This document shows, piece by piece, positions 15,814-23,530 of a stretch of DNA of 36,063 nt. Where the stretch lies: positions 1 through 36,063 of the forward strand of contig UQHQ01000021.1 of NCBI GenBank assembly GCA_900540945.1, read 5' to 3'. A model generated the notes under the pieces. It made no database searches. It saw nothing but the letters and a program-made list of their open reading frames with translations, and was not told where the DNA came from. Each line of letters starts with the position of its first letter. Position 1 is the stretch's first letter. Source of the DNA: an uncultured Collinsella sp. (lineage in GTDB: Bacteria > Actinomycetota > Coriobacteriia > Coriobacteriales > Coriobacteriaceae). The translations under genes and the position numbers were made by a program.

Positions 15814-16833
15814 CTAAAGTTTCAAGCGAATCGCATCGATAATGCGCGCGCAGCGCTGCGTGGCGGCAAGGGGCATGACGGGACTCTCGAGTTTCCCCGC
15901 CCGGATGAGCTGGGTCGCATGCTGGATTTCGCCGTAGAAATCATCGATCTCAAACGGGGCATTTATTTCGAGCGTTCGACCGTCGGAATACTTCACATGG
16001 GCGAGCTCGGGGCGATGGAGACGCTCGATTTCCAACGAGCCTCGCTCACAGACAATCGTTAAGCGGCTTTCATATGTTGCTTTGCCGTCGCACACCATAT
16101 GAATGGGTATACCGCCGACGCTCATACGGATCTCGTCGGCCCAATCGACGCGGCCGCCTGATACGTCACGCCAGCGAACTTCACGGGATGAAACCTCGCA
16201 CGCGCCCGCGAGCAAATCCTCAAACCAACCGACCGCATAGCAGCCCATGTCATATAGACAGCCGCCCTGCAACGAATCAAGCAGATAGCCCGAAGGAGGC
16301 TCGCCGTAATCGAGCTTTTGCACGCTTTCAATCGAGACAATACGGCCAAGCTCACCCGACGCAAGCAAGTCCTTCACGCGAGTGCGCATCGGGCAAAACC
16401 GATTCTTCATCGCCTCCATAAACAGCACGCCGCGCTCACGAGAGGTGGAGGCAATCGAGAGAGCCTCTTCCTCACTCAAAACGGCCGGCTTTTCGCACAG
16501 CACGGCCTTTCCCGCGCGCAGTGCCCGACAGACCCAATGCGCATGCATGCCATGTGGAAGAGCCAAGTAGATTGCGTCGACATCGGGGTCGGCAATCAGC
16601 GCATCATAAGCCACATCGCCGCTATCGTCAGCCGTGGCATAACTGTGCGCGGCATCAATCGAAAACGCCCTGCAAAACTCCTCAACATGCGAAGGAGTGC
16701 GGCCGGCGGCAGCCACAAGCCGTGCCCCGTCCACCTCCTTGAGCGACGATGCAAATCGATGCGAAATGTGTCCAGCGCCCAAAACGCCCCAACAAACCTC
16801 ACGCAAATCATCACATGAATCCCGATGACCCAC
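15814..16833 (-). CDS. Gfo/Idh/MocA family NAD(P)-dependent oxidoreductase
   Basis: A 339-residue protein. The N-terminal Rossmann fold begins VCWGVLGAGHISHRF. The family motif EKP appears in VLCEKPAVLSEEEAL, and the C-terminal part has the expected alpha/beta layout (GCLYDMGCYAVGWFEDLL). These enzymes oxidise or reduce sugars, inositols or related compounds; the substrate is not inferable. The start is GTG 16833 after AAGGGGGC; reading further upstream enters the palindromic repeat. It lies between an Fe-S aldo/keto reductase and endonuclease IV on the same strand, with a repeat copy on each side. Confidence 0.88.
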   Translation of the reverse strand: MGHRDSCDDLREVCWGVLGAGHISHRFASSLKEVDGARLVAAAGRTPSHVEEFCRAFSIDAAHSYATADDSGDVAYDALIADPDVDAIYLALPHGMHAHWVCRALRAGKAVLCEKPAVLSEEEALSIASTSRERGVLFMEAMKNRFCPMRTRVKDLLASGELGRIVSIESVQKLDYGEPPSGYLLDSLQGGCLYDMGCYAVGWFEDLLAGACEVSSREVRWRDVSGGRVDWADEIRMSVGGIPIHMVCDGKATYESRLTIVCERGSLEIERLHRPELAHVKYSDGRTLEINAPFEIDDFYGEIQHATQLIRAGKLESPVMPLAATQRCARIIDAIRLKL

Positions 16834-16848
16834 GACAGCCCCCTTCAG

Positions 16849-16923
16849 TTGCGGTGAAATAGTTCCTGTTTGGCCCCTATTCTGCCGCAAACAGGAACTA
16901 TTCCACCGCAAGTTATAAAAGGG
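16849..16923. repeat. Palindromic intergenic element, copy 2
   Basis: The same 63-nt architecture as copy 1 (16849-16911), with a tail running directly to the aldo/keto reductase stop codon. The inner arms are GTTCCTGTTTG and CAAACAGGAAC, a perfect 11-bp match different in sequence from copy 1. The loop (CCCTATTCTGCCG) closely resembles copy 1's. Confidence 0.88.
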
Positions 16924-18114
16924 TCATGAGGAGCGCGTTTTGCCGAAGGCCTTAAGCACCGCCGTCACGGGACCAGGCTGGAAACGTCGGCGCACATCGT
17001 CGAGACGCTCGGGAATATCGATGTGCTGTGGGCAGTGGCGCGCGCATTTGCCGCACTTGACGCAATTGCTCACGAGCTTGGGCTCGCTCGTGCGCACCGC
17101 ACTCGCCGTAAAGTATTGCGACAGCCCCGTAAACCAGCTGTGCGCATAGCTCGCGTTGTAGGCGGCAAAGCAGCCGGGAATGTTGATACCCTTGGGGCAT
17201 GGCATGCAGTAGCCGCATCCCGTGCAGGGCACACGGTTCGATTTCTCAAACTCCATCAACACGCGCGCAATCGTGTCGAGCTGGTTGGCAGTCATCGAAT
17301 TCGGCAACGCGAGGTCTGCCAGTGACGAATTCTCATCCACCTGCGCGATATCGGTCATACCCGAAAGCAGCATCGTCACCTGAGGATGATTCCACACCCA
17401 CGAAAGACCCCAGGCGGCAGGAGTGCGCAAATGCGGGTCACGGGCACTATCGAGCACAGCGCGGGCCCGTGGCGGCAGCTTGCCCGCTAAACGCCCGCCC
17501 AGCAGCGGCTCCATCACAAACACCGCGAGCCCGCGCTCCGCAGCCGCCATGAGTCCTGCCGTTCCCGCTTGGTAACGCTCGCCGGCATAGTTGTACTGTA
17601 TCTGGCAAAAATCCCAGTCATATGCGTCAAGCATCGTCAGGAAATCCACCGCGCTGCCGTGGTACGAAAAACCAATCTGGCGAATGCGCCCCGCCGCCTT
17701 TTGACACGCGATCCAGTCCTCAATGCCCAATGCCACCACACGTTCCCACTGGGCGGGCGAGGTAATGTTATGCATGAGGTAATAGTCGATATGGTCGGTC
17801 CGCAGGCGCCGCAGTTGCTCATCGAAGAACCGGTCGAAATCCTCCGCGCACTTGCACGAAGCATGCGGCAACTTGGTCGCCAGCAACACCCGGTCACGCA
17901 GCCCCAAGCGCTCAAGCGAGGCGCCCACGCACGCCTCGTTACCGGGATAGAGATACGCGGTGTCCAGATAATTAATCCCCTGCTCCACCGCACGGGAAAT
18001 GATGGCATCGGCTGTCTTCGCATCCGGACGTCCCGGCGCACCGGGAAACCTCATGCAGCCCAGACCCAACGCCGAGATACGGTTGCCGCTTTTGGGGTCA
18101 ACGCGATATTGCAC
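16924..18114 (-). CDS. Aldo/keto reductase with C-terminal 4Fe-4S ferredoxin domain
   Basis: A 396-residue protein. The barrel domain begins MQYRVDPKSGNRISALGLGCMRFP, a characteristic start for this family, and contains NYLDTAYLYPGNE (catalytic Asp and Tyr) and TKLPHASCK (Lys region). The C-terminus has two cysteine clusters, CTGCGYCMPCPKGI and CVKCGKCARHCPQHIDIP, typical of two [4Fe-4S] clusters. It is probably cytoplasmic and couples carbonyl reduction to ferredoxin-like electron transfer in anaerobes. The start is GTG 18114 behind GGGAGGGG; an ATG 18 nt upstream has no ribosome site. Confidence 0.9.
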   Translation of the reverse strand: MQYRVDPKSGNRISALGLGCMRFPGAPGRPDAKTADAIISRAVEQGINYLDTAYLYPGNEACVGASLERLGLRDRVLLATKLPHASCKCAEDFDRFFDEQLRRLRTDHIDYYLMHNITSPAQWERVVALGIEDWIACQKAAGRIRQIGFSYHGSAVDFLTMLDAYDWDFCQIQYNYAGERYQAGTAGLMAAAERGLAVFVMEPLLGGRLAGKLPPRARAVLDSARDPHLRTPAAWGLSWVWNHPQVTMLLSGMTDIAQVDENSSLADLALPNSMTANQLDTIARVLMEFEKSNRVPCTGCGYCMPCPKGINIPGCFAAYNASYAHSWFTGLSQYFTASAVRTSEPKLVSNCVKCGKCARHCPQHIDIPERLDDVRRRFQPGPVTAVLKAFGKTRSS

Positions 18115-18201
18115 GGCCCCTCCCTTCGCCATCAGCGCCCCGGCAAGGCGAAACACAATGGTCACGCAGCCGAAACATCGTGGAATCGCAATCGAGAACG
18201 T

Positions 18202-18231
18202 ATCGTAACGCAGCAGAAATCGAGCTGTCAC
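18202..18231 (-). promoter_or_regulatory. Candidate promoter of the aldo/keto reductase
   Basis: On the minus strand GTGACA, an 18-nt spacer, and TACGAT, about 90 nt before the start. A modest match only. Confidence 0.35.
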
Positions 18232-18277
18232 GGCACCGCTTTAACATCAGCAAAAAGCCCGATGAAAGGAGCCGGGC

Positions 18278-18346
18278 ATGACCACGCGCATGTCTTTGCG
18301 GTCTGCCCTGCAGCGTAGCGTCCAGGCAAACGTTTCTTTTTTATAA
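18278..18346 (+). CDS. Possible 22-residue leader ORF
   Basis: A short frame beginning MTTRMSLRSALQRS stops at TAA 18344-18346. AAAGGAG lies 6 nt before its ATG, inside the loop of a small hairpin (GCCCG at 18257-18261, CGGGC at 18273-18277). A terminator-like hairpin follows at 18396-18420, just before the reductase gene at 18440. It could be a regulatory leader peptide or chance. The rest of 18115-18439 shows no other gene. Confidence 0.3.
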   Translation: MTTRMSLRSALQRSVQANVSFL

Positions 18347-18395
18347 CAGCCGCCCCGCGCACCCACCAATCACCCTGGCAGCATACAATCCATCA

Positions 18396-18420
18396 GGCGC
18401 CCCTTACGCGGGCGCCTTTT
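18396..18420 (+). terminator. Terminator-like hairpin before the ketopantoate reductase-like gene
   Basis: GGCGCCC and GGGCGCC pair around a 7-nt loop and are followed by TTTT. It lies only 19 nt before the next start codon, so it is either an attenuator for that gene or the end of a short upstream transcript. Confidence 0.6.
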
Positions 18421-18439
18421 ACATGGGGAGATGATTCAC

Positions 18440-19354
18440 ATGCAGATCAACAAGGTCGCCTTTATCGGCAAGGGCGGCGTCGGCCTGCTCTACGGCAGCA
18501 TGATCGCCCGGGCGCTCGGCAACGACGCCGTCGAATACATCATGGATGACACCCGTTTTGAGCGTCACGCGGGCGATGCGCTCACTGTCAACGGCAAGCC
18601 CTGCGATCTCACGTCCGTCCGCGCCAGCGAGGCGACGCCCGCCGATCTGGTCATCCTGACAGTCAAGACCACCGGTCTCGACCAAGCACTCAAGACTATG
18701 GAGCGCGTCGTGGGACCCAACACGCTCATCGCCTCGCTATGCAACGGCATTACGAGCGAGCAAAAGATTGCCGAACGCTTTGGCTGGGAGCATACCGTTC
18801 TTGGTATCTGCCAGGGCATGGACGCCGTGTTCCTCAACGGCGCGCTCACCTTTACCAATGCGGGCGAGATCCGCTTTGGCGCGGCGGCCGGCACGGACCC
18901 CGCGACCGTCGCCGCTATCGACGGGCTCTACACGCGCTGCGGCATCGCCCATACCGTCGAGCGCGATATTGCGCACCGCATGTGGGCCAAACTCATGCTC
19001 AACGACGGCATCAACCAGACCTGCATGGCCTACGGCGGGACCTACGGAAGCGCCACGGAGCCGGGCTCCGAGCAGCGCCGCTGTTTTGTCTCCGCCATGC
19101 GCGAGACGCTTGCGGTTGCCAACGCCGAGGGCGTTGAGCTGACCGAAGCAGACCTGACGCAAATGGTGCACCTCATCGAGGGAATCGACCCCGCCGGTAT
19201 GCCCTCAATGGCTCAGGACCGCATCGCGCAGCGCAAAACAGAGGTCGAGGAGTTCGCGGGCACCGTCCGCCGCCTCGCGGCCAAGCACGATATCCAGGTT
19301 CCGCAGAACGAATGGCTCTATCAGCGCATTCGCGATATCGAGGCAAGCTGGTAA
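18440..19354 (+). CDS. Ketopantoate reductase (PanE/ApbA) family protein
   Basis: A 304-residue NADPH-dependent 2-dehydropantoate 2-reductase-like enzyme. The dinucleotide loop is FIGKGGVGLLYGS (8-20; the first glycine-loop residues vary from GAGAIG). LVILTVKTTGLDQA and SLCNGI follow the family order. The catalytic-domain signature WAKLMLNDGINQTCMA holds the expected Lys and Asn. MAQDRIAQRKTEVEEFAG matches the C-terminal block. ATG 18440 is preferred over 18431 because GGGGAG directly abuts the first but is 9 nt from the second. True PanE function in coenzyme A synthesis is possible, but the family also contains paralogues with other substrates; no pan genes are adjacent. Confidence 0.85.
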   Translation: MQINKVAFIGKGGVGLLYGSMIARALGNDAVEYIMDDTRFERHAGDALTVNGKPCDLTSVRASEATPADLVILTVKTTGLDQALKTMERVVGPNTLIASLCNGITSEQKIAERFGWEHTVLGICQGMDAVFLNGALTFTNAGEIRFGAAAGTDPATVAAIDGLYTRCGIAHTVERDIAHRMWAKLMLNDGINQTCMAYGGTYGSATEPGSEQRRCFVSAMRETLAVANAEGVELTEADLTQMVHLIEGIDPAGMPSMAQDRIAQRKTEVEEFAGTVRRLAAKHDIQVPQNEWLYQRIRDIEASW

Positions 19355-19387
19355 CGCCAACGCGCCGCATTCAACAGCCTTAGCAGC

Positions 19388-19425
19388 AAAGCCGCCGCAA
19401 GGAGCACTCCCCTTACGGCGGCTTT
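19388..19425 (+). terminator. Intrinsic terminator
   Basis: AAAGCCGCCG and CGGCGGCTTT form a 10-bp stem, extended inward by AAGG/CCTT pairing. It lies 33 nt after the reductase stop codon. Confidence 0.8.
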
Positions 19426-19462
19426 CATCTTCGTCTATGACCGGCGGTCAATCTCACAACAG

Positions 19463-19669
19463 CTAGCGTTGCGACTCCGGAACCTCGTCCTCATCGTCGC
19501 GACAAAGGACAACACCGGCGCTTCCCAGCAGCGTGGCCGCGATCAGCACGCCGACCACGATAGGAGCAGCCCCGCATGTCCCCTGCATGCCCGCGACGAG
19601 CGCGGCCGTGGGACCAAGGCAGCCAAGCATCAACGCGACGGCGGCAACGGTAATATCTCGAGCATTCAC
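19463..19669 (-). CDS. Small membrane protein, unknown function
   Basis: A 68-residue protein with two predicted membrane helices (about 7-27 and 34-57) and an acidic tail ending DDEDEVPESQR. GTG 19669 is preceded by GGAGGA at 9-nt spacing. It matches no family I recognise. It stands alone between a converging reductase gene and a secreted-protein gene on the same strand. Composition and ribosome site make it more than a random frame. Confidence 0.55.
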   Translation of the reverse strand: MNARDITVAAVALMLGCLGPTAALVAGMQGTCGAAPIVVGVLIAATLLGSAGVVLCRDDEDEVPESQR

Positions 19670-19855
19670 AAGACCACTTCCTCCAAGAGAAAGACCTTAT
19701 TTCTCAAGAACCAGTGTGCTCCGCATCCATTCGCCCAGCGTACCGCCACGGTAAGGGCTCTGTTAACTCAAACGCATACATAGAACGGACGTCCTTACGT
19801 TGCCCTAAAGCTCGGTAAAGACGCCCGTCCGCCAAATATCCGTGATGCAGAAAAA

Positions 19856-20632
19856 TTACCAACCGGTGTAGTAGTCGGTGGTTCCGGCAGCGCAGCCGGA
19901 GTCATAGACCTTGCAATCACCCTTGGAGCCCGCAAAGGTCGAGCCCTGGGCCATATCGCCCGCGGCAACAACGTAATAGCCGTCGGAATCGCGCCAAAAG
20001 CCCTCAGAATCCTGAGTCCATTCGCCCGTGCGATAGTGATAAAGCACATTGCTGCTGTAATAGGTCTCGCGGCGCCCGTTGTAGTTATTGACACCCGCAG
20101 AGCGCGTCAGGCCCGATCCGTTCGCGCAGGACGCGGCAGACGCGTAGGACGAAGTGTAACCGGCGTTGTAGTACGAAGCCTGGGCGGCCTCGGCAGCCTC
20201 CGCCTCGGCGGCAGCAGCCTCGAGCGCTTCGCGCTTGGCATCCTCAAGCGCAGTGCGCAGCTCATCGAGCTCGGTCGACTTCGCATCGACCTCCCCCATC
20301 GTCAACAGGCTGCCCGCGCCATCGATACAGCCCTGCAGCACAGCGCGCTCGTCATCGGTGGCATAGTCACCGTACATGTTCATGATGATCTGAGCGCGCA
20401 TCTCCAGGGAATCGCGCTTGGCCTCCATCGAGGCGTTCCACTCCTGCATGGAACCATAACCATCGCCGCGATAGTCAACGGGCTGCACCAGCGTCGTCTC
20501 AGACGGCGTAGATCCAACCGTATCGGACAGTGTTGCGGCGTGGGCATCAGTTGCACCGGCGCCCGCCAAAAGTGCCACGGTCAGAGCGGCGGAAAGGGCG
20601 GCGGCTTTCGGTTTTCGTGAATCAATCCTCAT
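19856..20632 (-). CDS. Secreted protein with coiled coil and DPBB-like C-terminal domain
   Basis: A 258-residue exported protein. The signal peptide covers about residues 1-32 (ALSAALTVALLAGAGATDAHA). The middle part is helical, ending in an Ala/Glu-rich coiled coil (LDELRTALEDAKREALEAAA). The last 90 residues (GVNNYNGRRETYYSS... GFWRDSDGYYVVAAGDM... KVYDSGCAAGTTDYYTGW) resemble a small double-psi beta-barrel of the 3D/RlpA type found in cell-wall-active proteins, with the D-Y-Y ending; I base this on the residue pattern only. ATG 20632 follows GGAGG. Possible roles are peptidoglycan binding or cleavage. Confidence 0.65.
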   Translation of the reverse strand: MRIDSRKPKAAALSAALTVALLAGAGATDAHAATLSDTVGSTPSETTLVQPVDYRGDGYGSMQEWNASMEAKRDSLEMRAQIIMNMYGDYATDDERAVLQGCIDGAGSLLTMGEVDAKSTELDELRTALEDAKREALEAAAAEAEAAEAAQASYYNAGYTSSYASAASCANGSGLTRSAGVNNYNGRRETYYSSNVLYHYRTGEWTQDSEGFWRDSDGYYVVAAGDMAQGSTFAGSKGDCKVYDSGCAAGTTDYYTGW

Positions 20633-20843
20633 GTAGCTGGAAACCTCCGTAGTGCGTTTTTGCTGCGTTTGAGCTGCGTGTGATTCGATCGCGCTGCATA
20701 GTACCCCGAGCAAATCGCGACCTGCGGTTTTACTTAAAAGGCGCACGTCAATTGCGTAAAACTCACATCCTCTCAACAGGAGTTTTCCACAACTCGAATG
20801 CATAAAGCGTGTCAAAAACCCTGTTTTTGCGCCCTCTCTATGC
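20633..20843. other. Non-coding stretch upstream of the secreted protein
   Basis: Together with the adjacent terminator this forms a 312-bp gene-free gap. An open frame runs upstream from the secreted protein but lacks a start and a ribosome site, so I read the region as untranslated leader or promoter. No convincing promoter pair or operator was found. Confidence 0.4.
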
Positions 20844-20883
20844 AAAAAAGGCGCCTGTGCAACCATTGTTCGCACAGGCGCCT
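20844..20883 (-). terminator. Intrinsic terminator of metY
   Basis: On the minus strand AGGCGCCTGTGC pairs with GCACAGGCGCCT around an 11-nt loop and is followed by TTTTTT. It lies about 60 nt past the metY stop codon. Confidence 0.92.
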
Positions 20884-20944
20884 TGAGCAGGCATTTTATA
20901 CAGTTATACCTATCGAGTCGCAAGGGGTCCTTGCACAAGTCGCC

Positions 20945-22255
20945 TTACTCGTCCAGCGCGGCGAAGGCCTGCTTCAGATCCCAAATGATATCCTCGGCAT
21001 TCTCGGTACCGATGGAAAGACGGATCGTGGAGGGCGTGATGTTCTGCTCGGCGAGCTCCTCGGCAGACAGCTGGGAGTGCGTGGTGGTAGCCGGGTGCAC
21101 GACGAGCGACTTGACGTCGGCCACGTTGGCGAGCAGCGAGAACACCTGCAGATGATCAATGAACTTCCAAGCTGCCTCCTGGCCACCCTTAATCTCAAAG
21201 GTAAAGATCGAGGCACCGCCGTTGGGGAAGTACTTCTGATAGAGCTCGTGATCGGGGTGCTCAGGCAGGCTCGGGTGATTCACCTTGGCAACATGGCTGT
21301 CACCAGCCAGGAACTCAACGACCTTCTTGGTGTTCTCGACATGACGGTCAACGCGCAGCGACAGAGTCTCGGTGCCCTGGAGCAGGACCCAGGCGTTGAA
21401 CGGGCTGATGCAGGCGCCCTCGTCACGCAGCAGGATGGCGCGGACATAGGTTGCGAAGGCGGCGGGACCGGCAGCCTCGGCAAACGAGACGCCATGGTAG
21501 GAGGGGTTGGGCTCGGCGATCTGCGCGTACTTTCCGCTCGCCTTCCAATCGAAGTTACCGCCGTCGACGATCACGCCGCCCAGCGAGGTGCCGTGGCCGC
21601 CGATGAACTTGGTTGCGGAGTGGACGACGATGTTGGCACCATGCTCCAGCGGGCGGAACAGATACGGGGTGCCGAAAGTGTTGTCGACGACAACCGGCAG
21701 ACCGTGCTTCTTGGCGATCTCGGAGATGGCGTCGATGTTGGGGATGTCGGAGTTGGGGTTGCCGAGCGTCTCGAGATAGATGACCGTGGTGTTGTCCTTG
21801 ATGGCGCCCTCGACCTCGTCCAGGTTATGAGCGTCGACAAACGTGGTCTCGACGCCAAACTGGGAGAGCGTATGCTCCAGCAGGTTGTAGGAGCCACCGT
21901 AGATGGTCTTCTGGGCAACCACGTGGTCACCGGCCTGGGCAAGAGCCTGCAGGGTATAGGTGATGGCAGCAGCACCGGAGGCGACGGCGAGACCTGCCAC
22001 GCCACCCTCGAGTGCGGCGATACGGTCCTCGAAGACGCCCTGGGTGGAGTTGGTCAGACGGCCGTAGATGTTACCAACATCGGCAAGGCCAAAGCGGTCG
22101 GCGGCGTGCTGGGAGTTGCGGAACACATAGCTCGTGGTCTGGTAGATAGGCACGGCGCGGGAGTCGGATGCGGGATCGGCGCTCTCCTGGCCAACGTGAA
22201 GCTGCAGGGTATCGAAACCAAAGGTGTGCTCGGGGTTGTTGATGAACTGGCTCAT
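20945..22255 (-). CDS. metY: O-acetylhomoserine sulfhydrylase (PLP-dependent)
   Basis: A 436-residue Cys/Met-metabolism enzyme that forms homocysteine (or methionine) from O-acetylhomoserine and sulfide (or methanethiol). The start FGFDTLQLHVGQESADPASDSRAVPIYQTTSYVF is diagnostic of this group. The pyridoxal lysine lies in VHSATKFIGGHGT, and YGRLTNSTQGVFEDRIAALEGG and VVDNTFGTPYLFRP are further landmarks. Length fits (about 430). AAGGAGA precedes ATG 22255. The gene is divergent from a LysR regulator and has a leader of about 175 nt with a small ORF and alternative hairpins, so sulfur or methionine control is likely. Confidence 0.95.
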   Translation of the reverse strand: MSQFINNPEHTFGFDTLQLHVGQESADPASDSRAVPIYQTTSYVFRNSQHAADRFGLADVGNIYGRLTNSTQGVFEDRIAALEGGVAGLAVASGAAAITYTLQALAQAGDHVVAQKTIYGGSYNLLEHTLSQFGVETTFVDAHNLDEVEGAIKDNTTVIYLETLGNPNSDIPNIDAISEIAKKHGLPVVVDNTFGTPYLFRPLEHGANIVVHSATKFIGGHGTSLGGVIVDGGNFDWKASGKYAQIAEPNPSYHGVSFAEAAGPAAFATYVRAILLRDEGACISPFNAWVLLQGTETLSLRVDRHVENTKKVVEFLAGDSHVAKVNHPSLPEHPDHELYQKYFPNGGASIFTFEIKGGQEAAWKFIDHLQVFSLLANVADVKSLVVHPATTTHSQLSAEELAEQNITPSTIRLSIGTENAEDIIWDLKQAFAALDE

Positions 22256-22310
22256 GATGATCTCCTTGATCGAACAAAAGTAAACAAATTAGAGAGAAGT
22301 AAGTCGCTGT

Positions 22311-22383
22311 CTCCTGATCACGCCAACGGGCGCAAACAGGAGCCCGGCATTCGTCTTGGTAAGCAATTCATATGCGGGCCTCC
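22311..22383 (-). promoter_or_regulatory. metY leader with two mutually exclusive hairpins
   Basis: Stem I pairs GGAGGCCCGCAT with ATGCCGGGCTCC (22372-22383 with 22339-22350, one bulge each side) and hides the leader ORF's ribosome site. Stem II pairs CTCCTG with CAGGAG (22337-22342 with 22311-22316) around an inner CGCC/GGCG helix. Both stems need bases 22339-22342, so they cannot form together. This resembles an attenuation or translational switch; no known riboswitch motif was recognised. Confidence 0.55.
22318..22371 (-). CDS. Leader peptide ORF upstream of metY
   Basis: A 17-codon frame, MNCLPRRMPGSCLRPLA, with AAAGGAGG 7 nt before its ATG, a better ribosome site than most genes here. 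It lies inside the metY leader, 62 nt before the metY start, and encodes two cysteines, a fair number for such a short peptide. Its codons overlap both alternative stems, so ribosome position would decide which one forms. Confidence 0.5.
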   Translation of the reverse strand: MNCLPRRMPGSCLRPLA

Positions 22384-22439
22384 TTTCGCATCCCGGTTCC
22401 GTGGTCGGTTTAATTACCTACCGCCTTTGTGTGTTTTGA

Positions 22440-22468
22440 ATAGTACGAGCATTGTTTCGCTCGGTCAA
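22440..22468 (-). promoter_or_regulatory. metY: metY promoter
   Basis: On the minus strand TTGACC (22463-22468), a 17-nt spacer, and TACTAT (22440-22445). The spacer contains the inverted repeat GAGCG/CGCTC, a possible LysR contact. An AACC-N7-GGTT repeat at about 22483-22497 lies nearer the divergent regulator gene. Confidence 0.75.
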
Positions 22469-22528
22469 TCACTTAAAAGCGCTAACCTGTTATCGGTTTT
22501 ATAGATAGCAATCGAAAGGATGGCGTCG

Positions 22529-23467
22529 ATGACCCTTCAGCAGCTTCGTTTTCTGATTGCCGTGGCAGAGTCCGGCTCAATCAACGCCGCAGCTCAGCGC
22601 CTCTATACCGCTCAGTCCAACATCTCAAACGCCGTCAAAAGCCTGGAACAGGAACTCCATCTGGAGATCTTTACGCGCTCCAGCCGCGGCGTCACGCTCA
22701 CCAACGACGGCACCGAGCTTTTGGGCTATGCGCGTCAAGTCGTAGAGCAGGCCGATATGCTCGAGGCGCGCTACGAGGACGGCGGCACCCCGCAAGCCCG
22801 CCTCGCCATTTCCGCCCAGCACTACGCCTTTTCGGTCGAGGCCTTTGTCAACGTGGTCGAGCGCTGCCGCGACAGCAAGTTCGAGTTCATCATGCGCGAG
22901 ACCACCACATCGCAGATCATCGATGACGTCCGCGCGTTTCGCAGCGATATCGGCATTCTGTATCTGGATGACTTTAACGCCCGCGTTCTGCAGAAGGCCT
23001 TCGCCGATGCCCGCGCAAGCTTCCATCCCCTCTTCGACGCAACGGTCCACGTCTTCGTTAGCGAGCGCCACCCGCTCGCACGCCGCCCTCAGCTGTCCCT
23101 TGCCGACCTTACACCCTATACGCGCTACAGCTTTGAGCAAGGCACCTCGAACTCCTTCTATTACGCCGAGGAGCCGTTTAGCTACATCCCCTGCGATCGC
23201 AACATTCGAGTCTCTGACCGCGGCACGCTCACCAACCTGCTGATCACTTCGAACGGCTACACGCTCTCCACCGGCGTGCTCTCAAACGAAATGCAATGGG
23301 GCATGGCATCGATTCCACTGGCAGATGCCCCGACGATGCACGTAGGCTATATCATGCACGATGAACGCAAGCCCTCTCCCCTGTTGCAGCAATACCTCGA
23401 CGAGCTCGACCGCATCATCCAAGAAAACCAGCCATCTGAGGACAGGGTAGATATGGTAGATTGCTAG
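22529..23467 (+). CDS. LysR-family transcriptional regulator
   Basis: A 312-residue regulator. The N-terminal winged helix-turn-helix (MTLQQLRFLIAVAESGSINAAAQRLYTAQSNISNAVKSLEQELH) is typical, followed by a LysR substrate-binding domain. ATG 22529 is preferred to 22520 because GAAAGG touches the first but lies 9 nt from the second. It is divergent from metY, and LysR regulators usually control the gene they diverge from, so a sulfur-amino-acid role like CysB or MetR is a reasonable inference. No effector can be named. Confidence 0.93.
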   Translation: MTLQQLRFLIAVAESGSINAAAQRLYTAQSNISNAVKSLEQELHLEIFTRSSRGVTLTNDGTELLGYARQVVEQADMLEARYEDGGTPQARLAISAQHYAFSVEAFVNVVERCRDSKFEFIMRETTTSQIIDDVRAFRSDIGILYLDDFNARVLQKAFADARASFHPLFDATVHVFVSERHPLARRPQLSLADLTPYTRYSFEQGTSNSFYYAEEPFSYIPCDRNIRVSDRGTLTNLLITSNGYTLSTGVLSNEMQWGMASIPLADAPTMHVGYIMHDERKPSPLLQQYLDELDRIIQENQPSEDRVDMVDC

Positions 23468-23530
23468 CCCTCGGCGAACGCGGCGCTACAATGGTCACTC
23501 ACACGAAACGTACCCAACGAAAGGAACCAT

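Noticed and set aside
22256..22440. SAM riboswitch upstream of metY
   Set aside because: The expected SAM-I core (GGUGGAGGGA, GAUGAAACC) is absent. The SD-pairing stem recalls the SMK box only superficially.
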